NCBI RefSeq assembly: GCF_042688385.1
Contig: NZ_JBHUPY010000008.1
Location: forward strand, 35,245-99,244
DNA from: Herpetosiphon sp042688385
GTDB lineage: Bacteria > Chloroflexota > Chloroflexia > Chloroflexales > Herpetosiphonaceae
Direction of reading: 5' to 3'
Length of the DNA: 64,000 nt
The translations under genes were made by a program, and so were the position numbers. How positions within the stretch are numbered: the first letter of the stretch is position 1; every line of letters starts with the position of its first letter. The notes under the pieces are model-generated. The model had not been told where the DNA came from, ran no database searches, and saw only the letters and a list, made by a program, of their open reading frames with translations. Below, piece after piece: positions 34,706 to 43,271 of the stretch.

Positions 34706-36313
34706 ATGGCTACCCCAATTGTTCTGGTGGAGTACAACCAGCTTCTTCAGGTTGCCCAGCGGTTCCAAACCAAAGCTGAAACGGTGCTTACCCTGCGCCA
34801 GCAGCTTCAAAGCATGGTGAGCCAACTTCAACACAGTTGGAGTGGCACAGCGGCTACAAGCTTTTTCCATGAGTATCAAGATGAAGTTGAACCGGCGTTT
34901 GAGCGTTTACGTAAGGCGCTTGAAACCGCCCGCGATGTTGCTATCGCAATTCACACAGGTATGCGGAATGCCGAAGAGGCAGCGGCGGCGCTCTTCAGAG
35001 CCAATTTTGATGGTGGGATCGACATCGCTGCAGCAGGCTTGGAGGCAGGGTTTGCTACACTCTTTAACTTAAGCACAGCTCCACCTGCACCACGCCTCGG
35101 TGCAGCAAAACTACCAGGTGGGCCAGTCTTCGATGCCGCTGGCAACATAATTCGTTTCGATTTAACCCTTGCTGAGTTTGAAATGCTCACCGTCCCCGAA
35201 CGCATTCAATGGGTCGAAGCCTTAGAAAGAAAAATAGATTCTCCAAATTCTTTTCATAATATTCAAGATATTATTGCGTTTTTCGATGAATCATCGGCGC
35301 TTGGGCATATGGGTCCAGGCACATGGGCTTCGTGGGCTGATGCAGGGGTTTTAGAAGCAATTCAAAATGGCTTTTTCTTATTCCAGAACGAAGGAAGACC
35401 AATCCCTGCTGGATTCAATGATTGTGCTGGGGCAGCATTTGCATGGAAAGAGTTCTTTGTTCAACAATTAAGCGGTTTAGCAGAAGAAAAACTCATCCCA
35501 TATTGGGCAATGGCTGAACAAATGGGGGTAAATTATGGCTCAGATGCAGCAAACTTACGGGCTGGTATTCCAGCGCGCGGAACAGCGGCAGGCGATCTTA
35601 TACCCCAATTCGTAGCCTATGGCAATCTCTATCGCTTTATTGCCCGTAATGAGGGAGGTGGGAATGTGTTTGTTAATCGCTATAGCTCACGAATTGGCCA
35701 AGATGTTGGTGGAACCATTGCACAAGAAGGAACCCAATTTACCACAACAATCGGCGATTTTATATTTAATAGATCTTTTGGGGTTGATTTACCAGTTAAA
35801 GAGATCTTGAATGCTATATGGTTACCAAAAGTAACCCCAATAGGTCAAGAGATAGGCGGAGAAGCAGCAGATTTTGTTGTTCCTGATGAAGCAGGCTCAT
35901 GGTTCTTTGATCCAAAAAATGTGATTGGAATCGATATGTATACCGATTCTAGAACACCACCGTTATCCTTTCCCAAATTACCACCCCATATGCCGCTCTT
36001 CCCCCCATCAGGCAAGCCAACTGAACCTTGGAATGTTGTCATGACTCATGGTAATACCTATTATATGTCCAAATTAGTTGAATATGAGCTTATTCCAACT
36101 CTTCCACATATCAAGATTGACCCTAGTGGTGAAGTTCAATTGGATAATGGAACGATTATTGAGGTAAATGGGGATGCAAGGTTAGTTGATGGCACGATTA
36201 TTAGGGCAAATGGAACTGTTACAACTGCCACAGGTCGATTGATTCCCGCAGCCGGTACCCGCATGAACCCAGATGGATCATATACATTAAGTGATGGAAC
36301 AAGTGCTAAATGA
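34706..36313 (+). CDS. WXG100-type protein with long unclassified C-terminal region
   Basis: The first 100 residues of this 535-residue protein look like an ESAT-6/WXG100 helical hairpin: two long amphipathic helices with HSWSG at residues 44-47 at the turn. Such domains are usually type VII secretion signals. The middle (about 110-410) is not a domain I recognise. The last 60 residues are short repeats of the form DNGTIIEVNGDARLVDGTI, ANGTVTTATGRL and NPDGSYTLSDGT. The stop overlaps the next start (ATGA), which couples translation to a lipoprotein. This size and layout recall secreted polymorphic toxins, but no toxin motif can be named. GGGAG lies 5 nt upstream. Confidence 0.7.
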   Translation: MATPIVLVEYNQLLQVAQRFQTKAETVLTLRQQLQSMVSQLQHSWSGTAATSFFHEYQDEVEPAFERLRKALETARDVAIAIHTGMRNAEEAAAALFRANFDGGIDIAAAGLEAGFATLFNLSTAPPAPRLGAAKLPGGPVFDAAGNIIRFDLTLAEFEMLTVPERIQWVEALERKIDSPNSFHNIQDIIAFFDESSALGHMGPGTWASWADAGVLEAIQNGFFLFQNEGRPIPAGFNDCAGAAFAWKEFFVQQLSGLAEEKLIPYWAMAEQMGVNYGSDAANLRAGIPARGTAAGDLIPQFVAYGNLYRFIARNEGGGNVFVNRYSSRIGQDVGGTIAQEGTQFTTTIGDFIFNRSFGVDLPVKEILNAIWLPKVTPIGQEIGGEAADFVVPDEAGSWFFDPKNVIGIDMYTDSRTPPLSFPKLPPHMPLFPPSGKPTEPWNVVMTHGNTYYMSKLVEYELIPTLPHIKIDPSGEVQLDNGTIIEVNGDARLVDGTIIRANGTVTTATGRLIPAAGTRMNPDGSYTLSDGTSAK

Positions 36314-37305
36314 AACGACTTTTTATCCTTTTAGCTTTTTTATTAACCATTATTGGATGCACGAAGGCCATTCCTATGACTCACATTTCTACAACGCCCA
36401 TTACACCCACTCAATTAGCGGTTCCCGCAGGAAGCTATTCGGGCCTTGCATGGCTTGATCAAGGTTTAGTTCTTCAGGCAAGAACCACCAGCAATCCTGT
36501 AGAGAATCTTTATTGGATCGATCAATATGGCAATCTTGATGACCCATTATCAATTCCACTCGAACAGTCATTTATTATGACTTCCTATTATTTCCCCCAG
36601 CGTCTTCCTAACGGAAAATTGGGGTTGAGACGCTATAACTGGACTCCAAATCTTAAAACTGGGGCAGCTGATAGGGAGTTTGGATTATGGCAATTTGATC
36701 CGACCACGAATGCGCTTACGCCGCTCTTGCAGCCTGCCATGCCTCAAGATCTCAGCCAACATCTTCGTTTCAGTCTTGCCCCCGACATGCAACGCGCCAT
36801 CCTCTCCGATGGCGGTTATCTCCAGTCGCGGCTTTTTTGGTGGTCTGCTGACACTGGCCACGAGCCACTTGATGCGGGCCTTGGCATCTGTCAATACGTC
36901 GCTTGGTCGCCTGATGGCGCAACCATTGCCCTGATCGGTTCACCTGATACTGCTGGCTCCTTCGGTGGCTTAAGGAACATCCGTTCAAATCTGTATCTTA
37001 TGGATAGCGATGGCTCGAATCGACGCGAAATTGGCACAAAGCTGCGCGGTATTGCTGGGTTGCAGTGGTCACCTGATGGTCGGTGGCTGGTCGTCATTTG
37101 CTACTTCGATGGCTTCGACAATCAGATTTGGTTAGTCAATCCTACCACTGCTGAATGGCGGCAACTCACCAATACTGTTGGCGACTATCAATGGCCTGCG
37201 TGGTCGCCCGATGGCACACAGATCGCCGTCATTTGGCGGAAACCAGCTGAGTTTGCACCCAATGATTATGTAATAACCGTCGATGTTTCAGGCTTCGTAA
37301 AGTGA
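36310..37305 (+). CDS. Lipoprotein with TolB-like beta-propeller (first copy)
   Basis: The 331-residue protein has a type II signal peptide with lipobox TIIGC at about residues 13-17. Propeller repeats follow, including YVAWSPDGATIALIG, GLQWSPDGRWLVVIC and WPAWSPDGTQIAVIW. It is paralogous to the next gene: both share SGLAWxDQGLV, FDPTTN and the three WSPDG blades at the same spacing. It overlaps the WXG100 gene by 4 bases, so their products probably act in a fixed ratio outside the membrane. A role as binding or immunity partner is only a guess. Confidence 0.8.
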   Translation: MKRLFILLAFLLTIIGCTKAIPMTHISTTPITPTQLAVPAGSYSGLAWLDQGLVLQARTTSNPVENLYWIDQYGNLDDPLSIPLEQSFIMTSYYFPQRLPNGKLGLRRYNWTPNLKTGAADREFGLWQFDPTTNALTPLLQPAMPQDLSQHLRFSLAPDMQRAILSDGGYLQSRLFWWSADTGHEPLDAGLGICQYVAWSPDGATIALIGSPDTAGSFGGLRNIRSNLYLMDSDGSNRREIGTKLRGIAGLQWSPDGRWLVVICYFDGFDNQIWLVNPTTAEWRQLTNTVGDYQWPAWSPDGTQIAVIWRKPAEFAPNDYVITVDVSGFVK

Positions 37306-37365
37306 CAAACAACTGGCAGAGCGGCGGATGCGACACGACCTGCTATCAGAGAGCGGAGAGGATCG

Positions 37366-38382
37366 ATGCTGCGTTTTATGAGAAATTTGATTGCGCTCTG
37401 GGGGATGGCGCTGTTGCTCATTTCCTGTGGGAATCCTTCAGAACCCACAACCATCCTCTCATACACACCGCAACCATTAGCGCTGCCAACGGAAAATCTT
37501 GGTGATTATAGTGGACTGGCTTGGATCGATCAGGGGCTGGTTGTGCTTGCCACTAAAAGCGGTGCACCTTCACGCTACCGCCTCTTCTGGCTTACCTTTG
37601 ACCGCAAACTCGGCGATCTCGTTGCCATTCCTGATGCAATCGATGCCGATATTACCCTCCATCGGCTTCCCGATCGCCTGCCCGATGGACGACTTGGGTT
37701 TAAATACAGCACCGACATGCAGGTGATCAATGGCCCCCCAACGGACCAACATGGCTATAGTGCGTTTGACCCGACCACCAACACCCTCAGCGAATTAATC
37801 CCACGCCCCGCGCCGCGTGAGATTCTAAAATCTGGTTCAGCAATTTGGAATCCCGCCATGGATCGGGCCTTGGTGACTGATGGGCAGTATCTTGGCTCAC
37901 AGTATTATTGGTGGACTGCGAGCGACGGCTTTCAGCCCCTCGACCTTGAAGTGGATGTCGCGCAGTATTTCGCGTGGTCGCCTGATGGCACCACCATCGC
38001 CTTCTTCGGCTTGCCCGATGCTGGCTCTGGCGTGGTTAGTGCCCTCACCCGCCCCGAAAATCTCTATTTCATGGATGCTGAGGCGGGCAATCGGCGGGTT
38101 GGGCTTACCGATGCCTACAATATTGCGGGGTTGCAATGGTCACCTGATGGCCAATGGCTCGTCTTTGTCGCCAATTTCGACCGTTCCTCCGACCAAGTGT
38201 GGCTGTTCAAGCCTACCACGGGCCAACGCTTGGCTCTGACTCCACCTGGTCGCTATCAATGGCCCGCGTGGTCGCCCGATGGCAGCCAAATCGCCGTCAT
38301 TTGGTATGACCCGAGCAACACCGGCGACGATGACAAGGATGCCGTGATCGTGCTTGATGTGCCCGATCTGGTGCGGCGGTAG
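37366..38382 (+). CDS. Lipoprotein with TolB-like beta-propeller (second copy)
   Basis: The 338-residue paralogue of the preceding gene has a type II signal peptide with lipobox LLISC and the same blade set (FAWSPDGTTIAFFG, GLQWSPDGQWLVFVA, WPAWSPDGSQIAVIW). It starts 60 bases after its twin with AGAGG 4 nt upstream. Base composition is more GC-rich than in the WXG100 gene, which suggests that the duplicate has been longer under the host's codon pressure or was captured separately. Confidence 0.8.
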   Translation: MLRFMRNLIALWGMALLLISCGNPSEPTTILSYTPQPLALPTENLGDYSGLAWIDQGLVVLATKSGAPSRYRLFWLTFDRKLGDLVAIPDAIDADITLHRLPDRLPDGRLGFKYSTDMQVINGPPTDQHGYSAFDPTTNTLSELIPRPAPREILKSGSAIWNPAMDRALVTDGQYLGSQYYWWTASDGFQPLDLEVDVAQYFAWSPDGTTIAFFGLPDAGSGVVSALTRPENLYFMDAEAGNRRVGLTDAYNIAGLQWSPDGQWLVFVANFDRSSDQVWLFKPTTGQRLALTPPGRYQWPAWSPDGSQIAVIWYDPSNTGDDDKDAVIVLDVPDLVRR

Positions 38383-38406
38383 TTGATTGCATGCTGCGTG
38401 GTGCAC

Positions 38407-38931
38407 TTACATCAAGAGATACCATGCCAATAAGGCTGCGCCGATCGCCACGCCGCCAACGATCAAACCTAGCAAAAAGCCATTGCTTTTTTGTGGTTGA
38501 TTCCATGGTAATGACGAACCAGCCAGCGGATCAGCGCTTGGAGTAGAAGTTTTCCAAGTGTTTGAGGAATTTGGGGCTTGCTGGCTACTAAAGTTGCTTT
38601 GCTCTTGCATGATGTCGGGAATGCCATTGCCATCGCGATCAGCAAACATCGCACTAAATTGCTCGTTGCTTCCTTCCATAATATCGGGAATGCCATTGCC
38701 ATCGCGATCAGCAAACATGGCGTTCAGCTGATCGCTGCTGCCATTGATCACATGCTGCTCGCTAACATTGGTTGTATGGGTTGTTTGGACGGTTGTATTT
38801 TTATCGAAGAGGTTAGAAAAACCGTCATTATCAGCTAATGCGTCCATCGCTTGTTGATAGGCTTGGCGATCGGTAGCGGACATTTCATCGATGCTGTTGT
38901 ATTTACGCCCATTAACAACATAACTCGGCAT
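38407..38931 (-). CDS. Calcium-loop repeat protein with C-terminal membrane helix
   Basis: The 174-residue protein opens with YVVNGRKYNSIDEMSATDRQAYQQAMD, a short motif seen in several small bacterial membrane proteins of unknown role. Two identical FADRDGNGIPDIM segments follow, 23 residues apart; the D-x-D-x-N-G-x-x-D pattern matches EF-hand/dockerin-like calcium loops. The end is a single membrane helix (about 153-172) with no tail. Without a signal peptide the loops should lie in the cytoplasm. GGGAGG lies 4 nt before the ATG at 38931. It is the last gene of an operon with NurA and a HAS-barrel protein. Confidence 0.75.
   Translation of the reverse strand: MPSYVVNGRKYNSIDEMSATDRQAYQQAMDALADNDGFSNLFDKNTTVQTTHTTNVSEQHVINGSSDQLNAMFADRDGNGIPDIMEGSNEQFSAMFADRDGNGIPDIMQEQSNFSSQQAPNSSNTWKTSTPSADPLAGSSLPWNQPQKSNGFLLGLIVGGVAIGAALLAWYLLM
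38615..38718 (-). repeat. Exact 35-bp direct repeat encoding the calcium loops
   Basis: Bases 38615-38649 and 38684-38718 are identical, offset by 69 bases (23 codons). The lack of silent changes points to a recent duplication within the gene. Confidence 0.9.
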
Positions 38932-38944
38932 ACATCCTCCCAAT

Positions 38945-39553
38945 TTAACTGGTCAACATACGCACCAATACGCGCAAACGATCATAATCGTCGCGCAGCA
39001 AACGGGCTAATTCGCGGCCTGCGTACAGCTCATATTCGCGCCGATTGGCTTGCAATTCTGCCGCATTACGAATCGCTGTGCCCAAAAGTTCATCAACAAT
39101 CGGCAAATTGGCGTGTAAGACCATGCGAAAGAAATCGCAGTGTTGGGTAAAACGATGCACGGTATTATCATCGCACAAATGGACGCTGTAGTGGACGGTT
39201 GGCGGTTGCGGTGGCAGATAATGGATAATGCGGCCAGCCCGCTCGTAGCCTATCACCAAGGCACTCCACTCGGTCTGCAACACGGCTGCAAGATCAGGGT
39301 GTTCGCTATAAATTTGGTCGTCGTAGAACTCGCTACCATCGTAGCGCCGCCCACCACGTACCATGGCTTTGCCGCCAAGATCACGGCTGCCAGTCCGAAT
39401 ATCGTAGACCAAGCCATAGACACATAAATCGTTGTCGTAGCAACCAGCCTTGATCAACGAGCCAAACGGCGGCGCATTCAGCAGCTCATATGCGCCAGTT
39501 GTCCATTGAGTTGAGCTTGCTTCGATCACTTCACCAATACGTTGTTCTTGCAT
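38945..39553 (-). CDS. HAS-barrel (HerA/ATP-synthase barrel) domain protein
   Basis: The 202-residue protein opens with RIGEVIEASSTQWTTGAYELLNAPPFGSLIKAG, the barrel fold found at the N-terminus of HerA and F1 ATP-synthase subunits. The remaining 120 residues are helical and end in a basic stretch. In many genomes such stand-alone barrels sit with nurA and herA and take part in DNA end resection. Here nurA is immediately upstream (45-base gap), but no herA follows. The start has no clear ribosome site. The assignment rests on the pattern and the nurA neighbour. Confidence 0.65.
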   Translation of the reverse strand: MQEQRIGEVIEASSTQWTTGAYELLNAPPFGSLIKAGCYDNDLCVYGLVYDIRTGSRDLGGKAMVRGGRRYDGSEFYDDQIYSEHPDLAAVLQTEWSALVIGYERAGRIIHYLPPQPPTVHYSVHLCDDNTVHRFTQHCDFFRMVLHANLPIVDELLGTAIRNAAELQANRREYELYAGRELARLLRDDYDRLRVLVRMLTS

Positions 39554-39598
39554 ATATGTTGGGTATAGGCTATCGAGGATAGGCTATAGCTAAAAGAG

Positions 39599-40777
39599 TT
39601 AAACCCGCACTTGAACTTTGGCATCTTGTTTTAATGATGAGCCATTGCTCAAGCGAGCATGCCAGAGAGCTTGCTCAATCATTTGGCGAAACACCCGACG
39701 ATCGCTTTCGCGCACTACTGCTTGCTCATGCGCCCGCGCCAACGCCACCGGATAGCCACCACCACGATGCGCTTGATCATACGCGACTGAGTGAATCAAA
39801 TCAACCCATTCTGGCCGTTGCGCCACCCATTCGGGCATTTCGATTCGCGCTAATTCGGCCCCAACATTCAGGTAGAAGAAGTAAATTGCGTGCTCGCCAT
39901 ATTCTTCAACATTAATTTTGGAGAGGCTTTTGAATAATGCGCTGCGTTCGCCATTGCCCAACCAGCCATTGCCAAATAATTTTGTATCGTTGATCCCAGG
40001 ATAGGGATCGATAATGCCTTCGGCTTTGCTGGCACTGTTCAGGGTTGGTTTGGCGATCAAACGGGCAATTCCAGTCACTTCAGGCGCTTTGGGATGGCTA
40101 ATGTAGGAGCAGGTTGGCACATCGGCGGCGCGTAAAGCAGCCAAACCTTCATCAAGATAGCGTTGCAAAAAATGGCTGCGCACCCACGGATCAAGCCCGC
40201 TCAACGACCAGCGAATCAGTGTACCATCTTGCATTGCGACTAACGGTGCAGTGCTGGTAGCCAAAATCTCTTGGGCTAAGCTCGCCAGCGCAATCCCTTC
40301 GCGAGTATCGCGTTCGGCATGGACCAAGGCTCCAGCCATTTTATAACTGCGGCCATCTTTATCGCGCAGCAATAATTCTTGATCGTTGTAGTGCAAGGCT
40401 GGCACCGAATGCAATTTGGAATAGGGCTGTTGGCCATATTGAATCGTCACCAAACCAAGATTAATCAAAAAACACTCGACCGCCCAATGCCGATCAAGGT
40501 CGATCTGCGAGCCATCAACCGCTGCCAAACAATAATTTGGCGCAAATTTGGGCAAACGATAGCGATTGGTTATTGGTTCGGCGGGAGCAGCCAACAGCCA
40601 CGGGCTGCGCAGATAATTTTCCTCTGCATGGCGCGCCCAATGTTCCCAGCGCGGGCTTTCTTTTTCCAGATTTGCCCAAGCGGTAGCAACCAATTGATCA
40701 TGTTGATTGGCTGTTTGGCGCAAATCGCCGCCCATGCGTTTAATTTGTTGGCCAACTTGATTAAAATCGAGTGGCAT
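39599..40777 (-). CDS. nurA: NurA family nuclease
   Basis: NurA is a nuclease that works with the HerA helicase on DNA ends. The 392-residue protein has CLAAVDGSQIDLDRH, with the conserved catalytic Asp at residue 88, and LVAMQDGTLIRWSLSG, the second acidic motif. The C-terminal part contains KLFGNG-like and AYDQAHRGGGYPVALARAHEQAVV segments typical of the family's last helices. AGGAG 6 nt upstream supports the start. It heads a three-gene operon with a HAS-barrel protein and a calcium-loop membrane protein. Confidence 0.85.
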   Translation of the reverse strand: MPLDFNQVGQQIKRMGGDLRQTANQHDQLVATAWANLEKESPRWEHWARHAEENYLRSPWLLAAPAEPITNRYRLPKFAPNYCLAAVDGSQIDLDRHWAVECFLINLGLVTIQYGQQPYSKLHSVPALHYNDQELLLRDKDGRSYKMAGALVHAERDTREGIALASLAQEILATSTAPLVAMQDGTLIRWSLSGLDPWVRSHFLQRYLDEGLAALRAADVPTCSYISHPKAPEVTGIARLIAKPTLNSASKAEGIIDPYPGINDTKLFGNGWLGNGERSALFKSLSKINVEEYGEHAIYFFYLNVGAELARIEMPEWVAQRPEWVDLIHSVAYDQAHRGGGYPVALARAHEQAVVRESDRRVFRQMIEQALWHARLSNGSSLKQDAKVQVRV

Positions 40778-40867
40778 GCGGTGCTCCTAACCTAGTTGGC
40801 TTAATCAACCATTCCAATGTTTTCACTACCCTTCTATCCACCGAAGAGAGGTAGGGGTTTTGATAGA

Positions 40868-41000
40868 CCCTCACCCCAACCCCTCTCCTGTGGCGCGGGT
40901 GAGGGGCTTTAACTGCATGGTTCTCACCCAATTCCTTGGTGAAAAACGATGGCTCCCCCTCGCCCGCGTTTTCGTGGGAGAGGGGGCTGGGGGGTGAGGG
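40868..41000. repeat. MITE-like palindromic repeat, copy 3
   Basis: This 133-base copy begins CCCTCACCCCAACCCCTC and ends GGGGGCTGGGGGGTGAGGG, and closely matches the copy at 21862-21993. The remainder of the 461-base gap (41001-41238) has no gene; it holds CTTCGTGCTCTTCGTGCTCT and CTTCGTGGATCAACAT units at about 41138-41170. Confidence 0.8.
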
Positions 41001-41238
41001 AATGAGCCACATCAAATCAATACTTAAAACCTATCCTTGTAGAGGTTTTCATCCCCCTGCACCCCCTAATATTTGCTTGTTGGATTGTTGTTATTGTTTC
41101 AGTTGCAATCATTGTAATCTTCGCGTTTCCAAGCCCTTCGTGCTCTTCGTGCTCTTCGTGGATCAACATCGAAACTTCGTGGTTCCGTATCCCTGCTCTC
41201 TAGTTCCAGACCCTAGCATCTTCCTGTGTCAATCTATG

Positions 41239-42558
41239 TCACAAGCGGCCCATTTGGCGCTCTTTTTCCAAAACCCGCATTAACTCACGCGCCAAACGAA
41301 CTGGATCATGGCGCAATGGATTGGCTGGATTGATGACGTTGGCAGTGCGCACGCGAATTGGCAAATCTGTGGTTTGATCAAGCGGCACAATCGTCGTTCG
41401 GCCTTGCCATTCTGGCGCAAAACGATGGTTCTGACGGTCATCGCTATTAGCCAAAGCCACATCAAACACATCGGGGCCAACGTGCTCGACAAGCGCTTGC
41501 AAGTGGTCGCGCACGCCAAAATGGTCGGTTTCGCCTGGTTCAGTTGCCACATTACACACATACACCCGCACCGCTTGAGTCGCCTCGCGGATGGCTTGGT
41601 TGACTTCGCTAATCATCAAGCTCGAAAGCAAGCTGGTGTATAAACTACCAGGCCCAACAATAATCAAATCGGCTTCTTCGATTGCTTTGATCGCGGTGCG
41701 CACGGCTAAGGCAGTTTGCGGCTGCAAATAGACCCGTTTGATCCGCTGGCCGCTTTTGGCAATCCGTGATTCGCCGCTAATATGCTCGCCATTTTCCAAC
41801 TCGGCCCACAGCACCACATCATCAAGCGTGGCTGGCACAATTTGACCGCGCACCGCAAGAACCCGATTGGCTTCGCGCACGCCTTCGCCAAACGAGCCAG
41901 TTACTTCGGCCAGCGCGGTGATAAACAAATTACCAAAGGTATGGCCTTCGAGGCTGCCAGCTTGGAACCGATGCTCAAACAAGCGGGTCATCAATGGCTC
42001 TGCTTCAGCCAAAGCTGCCAAACAGCGCCGAATATCGCCTGGAGGCAAGATGCCAAATTCTTGGCGAATGCGGCCTGAAGAGCCACCATCGTCGGCAACC
42101 GCCACAATCGCCGTAATATTGTCAGTATATTGTTTCAGGCCACTGAGCAAGGTCGAAAGCCCGTGACCACCGCCAATTGCCACCACTTTGGGGCCATGAC
42201 GGGTGCGGCTACGACCAATCAAGGTTTCGGCCAAATCGATTGGCGCGGTGTTGCGGGGCAAGGCTGCACTCAGCAAAACCCGATTCAGATGGCGAAACGC
42301 AATCCCAGTCGCCATAATGCCCACCAAACACAAGATGATCATGCGAATGGTGCGCGGCCAGAATTGCAAGGTCAAATAATAGAAAATCGCTGGCAGTTCA
42401 ACCGTCGTATACAGTTCGCGCAGGCCAAATGCCAAGCCCAGCGCCGAAAACATCAGGCCCAGCAGCATGAGTACCAGCCAACGCTTGACCCCAATGCCAA
42501 CTTTAAGCCAGCGGCTATCCAATAATTTGCGGGCAGATGCAGGTACAGATTGTTTCAT
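41239..42558 (-). CDS. YvcK/CofD-like protein with N-terminal membrane region
   Basis: YvcK proteins bind UDP-N-acetylglucosamine and adjust central carbon flow and cell-wall synthesis. The 439-residue product has VVAIGGGHGLSTLLSGLK (GGGHG at 129-133) and VADDGGSSGRIRQEFGILPPGDIRRCLAAL, the family's ligand-binding core. The first 100 residues hold two membrane helices (about 28-48 and 70-90), which the B. subtilis protein of about 317 residues lacks. The usual rapZ and whiA partners are missing; instead it follows a sortase and a membrane protein. Confidence 0.9.
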   Translation of the reverse strand: MKQSVPASARKLLDSRWLKVGIGVKRWLVLMLLGLMFSALGLAFGLRELYTTVELPAIFYYLTLQFWPRTIRMIILCLVGIMATGIAFRHLNRVLLSAALPRNTAPIDLAETLIGRSRTRHGPKVVAIGGGHGLSTLLSGLKQYTDNITAIVAVADDGGSSGRIRQEFGILPPGDIRRCLAALAEAEPLMTRLFEHRFQAGSLEGHTFGNLFITALAEVTGSFGEGVREANRVLAVRGQIVPATLDDVVLWAELENGEHISGESRIAKSGQRIKRVYLQPQTALAVRTAIKAIEEADLIIVGPGSLYTSLLSSLMISEVNQAIREATQAVRVYVCNVATEPGETDHFGVRDHLQALVEHVGPDVFDVALANSDDRQNHRFAPEWQGRTTIVPLDQTTDLPIRVRTANVINPANPLRHDPVRLARELMRVLEKERQMGRL

Positions 42559-42586
42559 AGTTCCCCAATTATAGACCTAAATGCGG

Positions 42587-43258
42587 TTATAAGGGCATTA
42601 TTTGGCGACGTAAATAATAGCTAAACCACCAACTTAGGCCAAGTGGGTAGATAACGAGGATCGCTAGCAAGAAAAAGGTTAATCCAAAACCATCAAAATC
42701 GTTTATTACCAGCCAATGAGTGATGCTGGCAATCACAAAACCAAGCCCCAATTGACTAAACAGCCAAATCCCAGCCCAACGGCGAGGTCGCATGACCAAG
42801 GCAATTGGTCCAGCCACACAGCCAATCGCCACCAACATCGCGCTCAGCATATGCCGATAGTAGGTTGTATGCGGGCTATTGGTAAGCCACAATAAGCTAG
42901 GCGGCCAATTAAACAGAATATAGGCCGCCCAATAGCCAAACAGCGTCGCCAAAACCACTGAGCGCACGCGGCAAATTGCCACTTTGCGCAGCATCCAGCC
43001 CATCAGCCAACCAAAGCTGGCAAAAATCAGGCTCGCAAGGCCAATGCTCACAAGGCTCAAGCGCTGCATGCCCAATTGCCAAATAACGGGCAAGCGCACG
43101 CTATCATTAAGATCGTTAATGCCAACAATTGCCATCATGCCAAAGAAAACGCCCACAAACAGCACCACAAACATATACCACCACAAGCGCCCGTTGCCAT
43201 AGCGCTCGCCAAAGGTCTGAACTGATGGCACATGCAAGGCGGGCAGATTTTCAGGCAT
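42587..43258 (-). CDS. Polytopic membrane protein, unknown function
   Basis: I do not recognise this 223-residue protein. It has about six hydrophobic helices after a 27-residue polar head, starting with RLWWYMFVVLFVGVFFGMM. The ATG at 43258 is chosen because AAAGGAA lies 7 nt upstream. It starts 13 bases after the sortase stop and ends 28 bases before yvcK, so the three genes should form one transcript. Confidence 0.75.
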   Translation of the reverse strand: MPENLPALHVPSVQTFGERYGNGRLWWYMFVVLFVGVFFGMMAIVGINDLNDSVRLPVIWQLGMQRLSLVSIGLASLIFASFGWLMGWMLRKVAICRVRSVVLATLFGYWAAYILFNWPPSLLWLTNSPHTTYYRHMLSAMLVAIGCVAGPIALVMRPRRWAGIWLFSQLGLGFVIASITHWLVINDFDGFGLTFFLLAILVIYPLGLSWWFSYYLRRQIMPL

Positions 43259-43271
43259 TGGCAAGTTCCTT

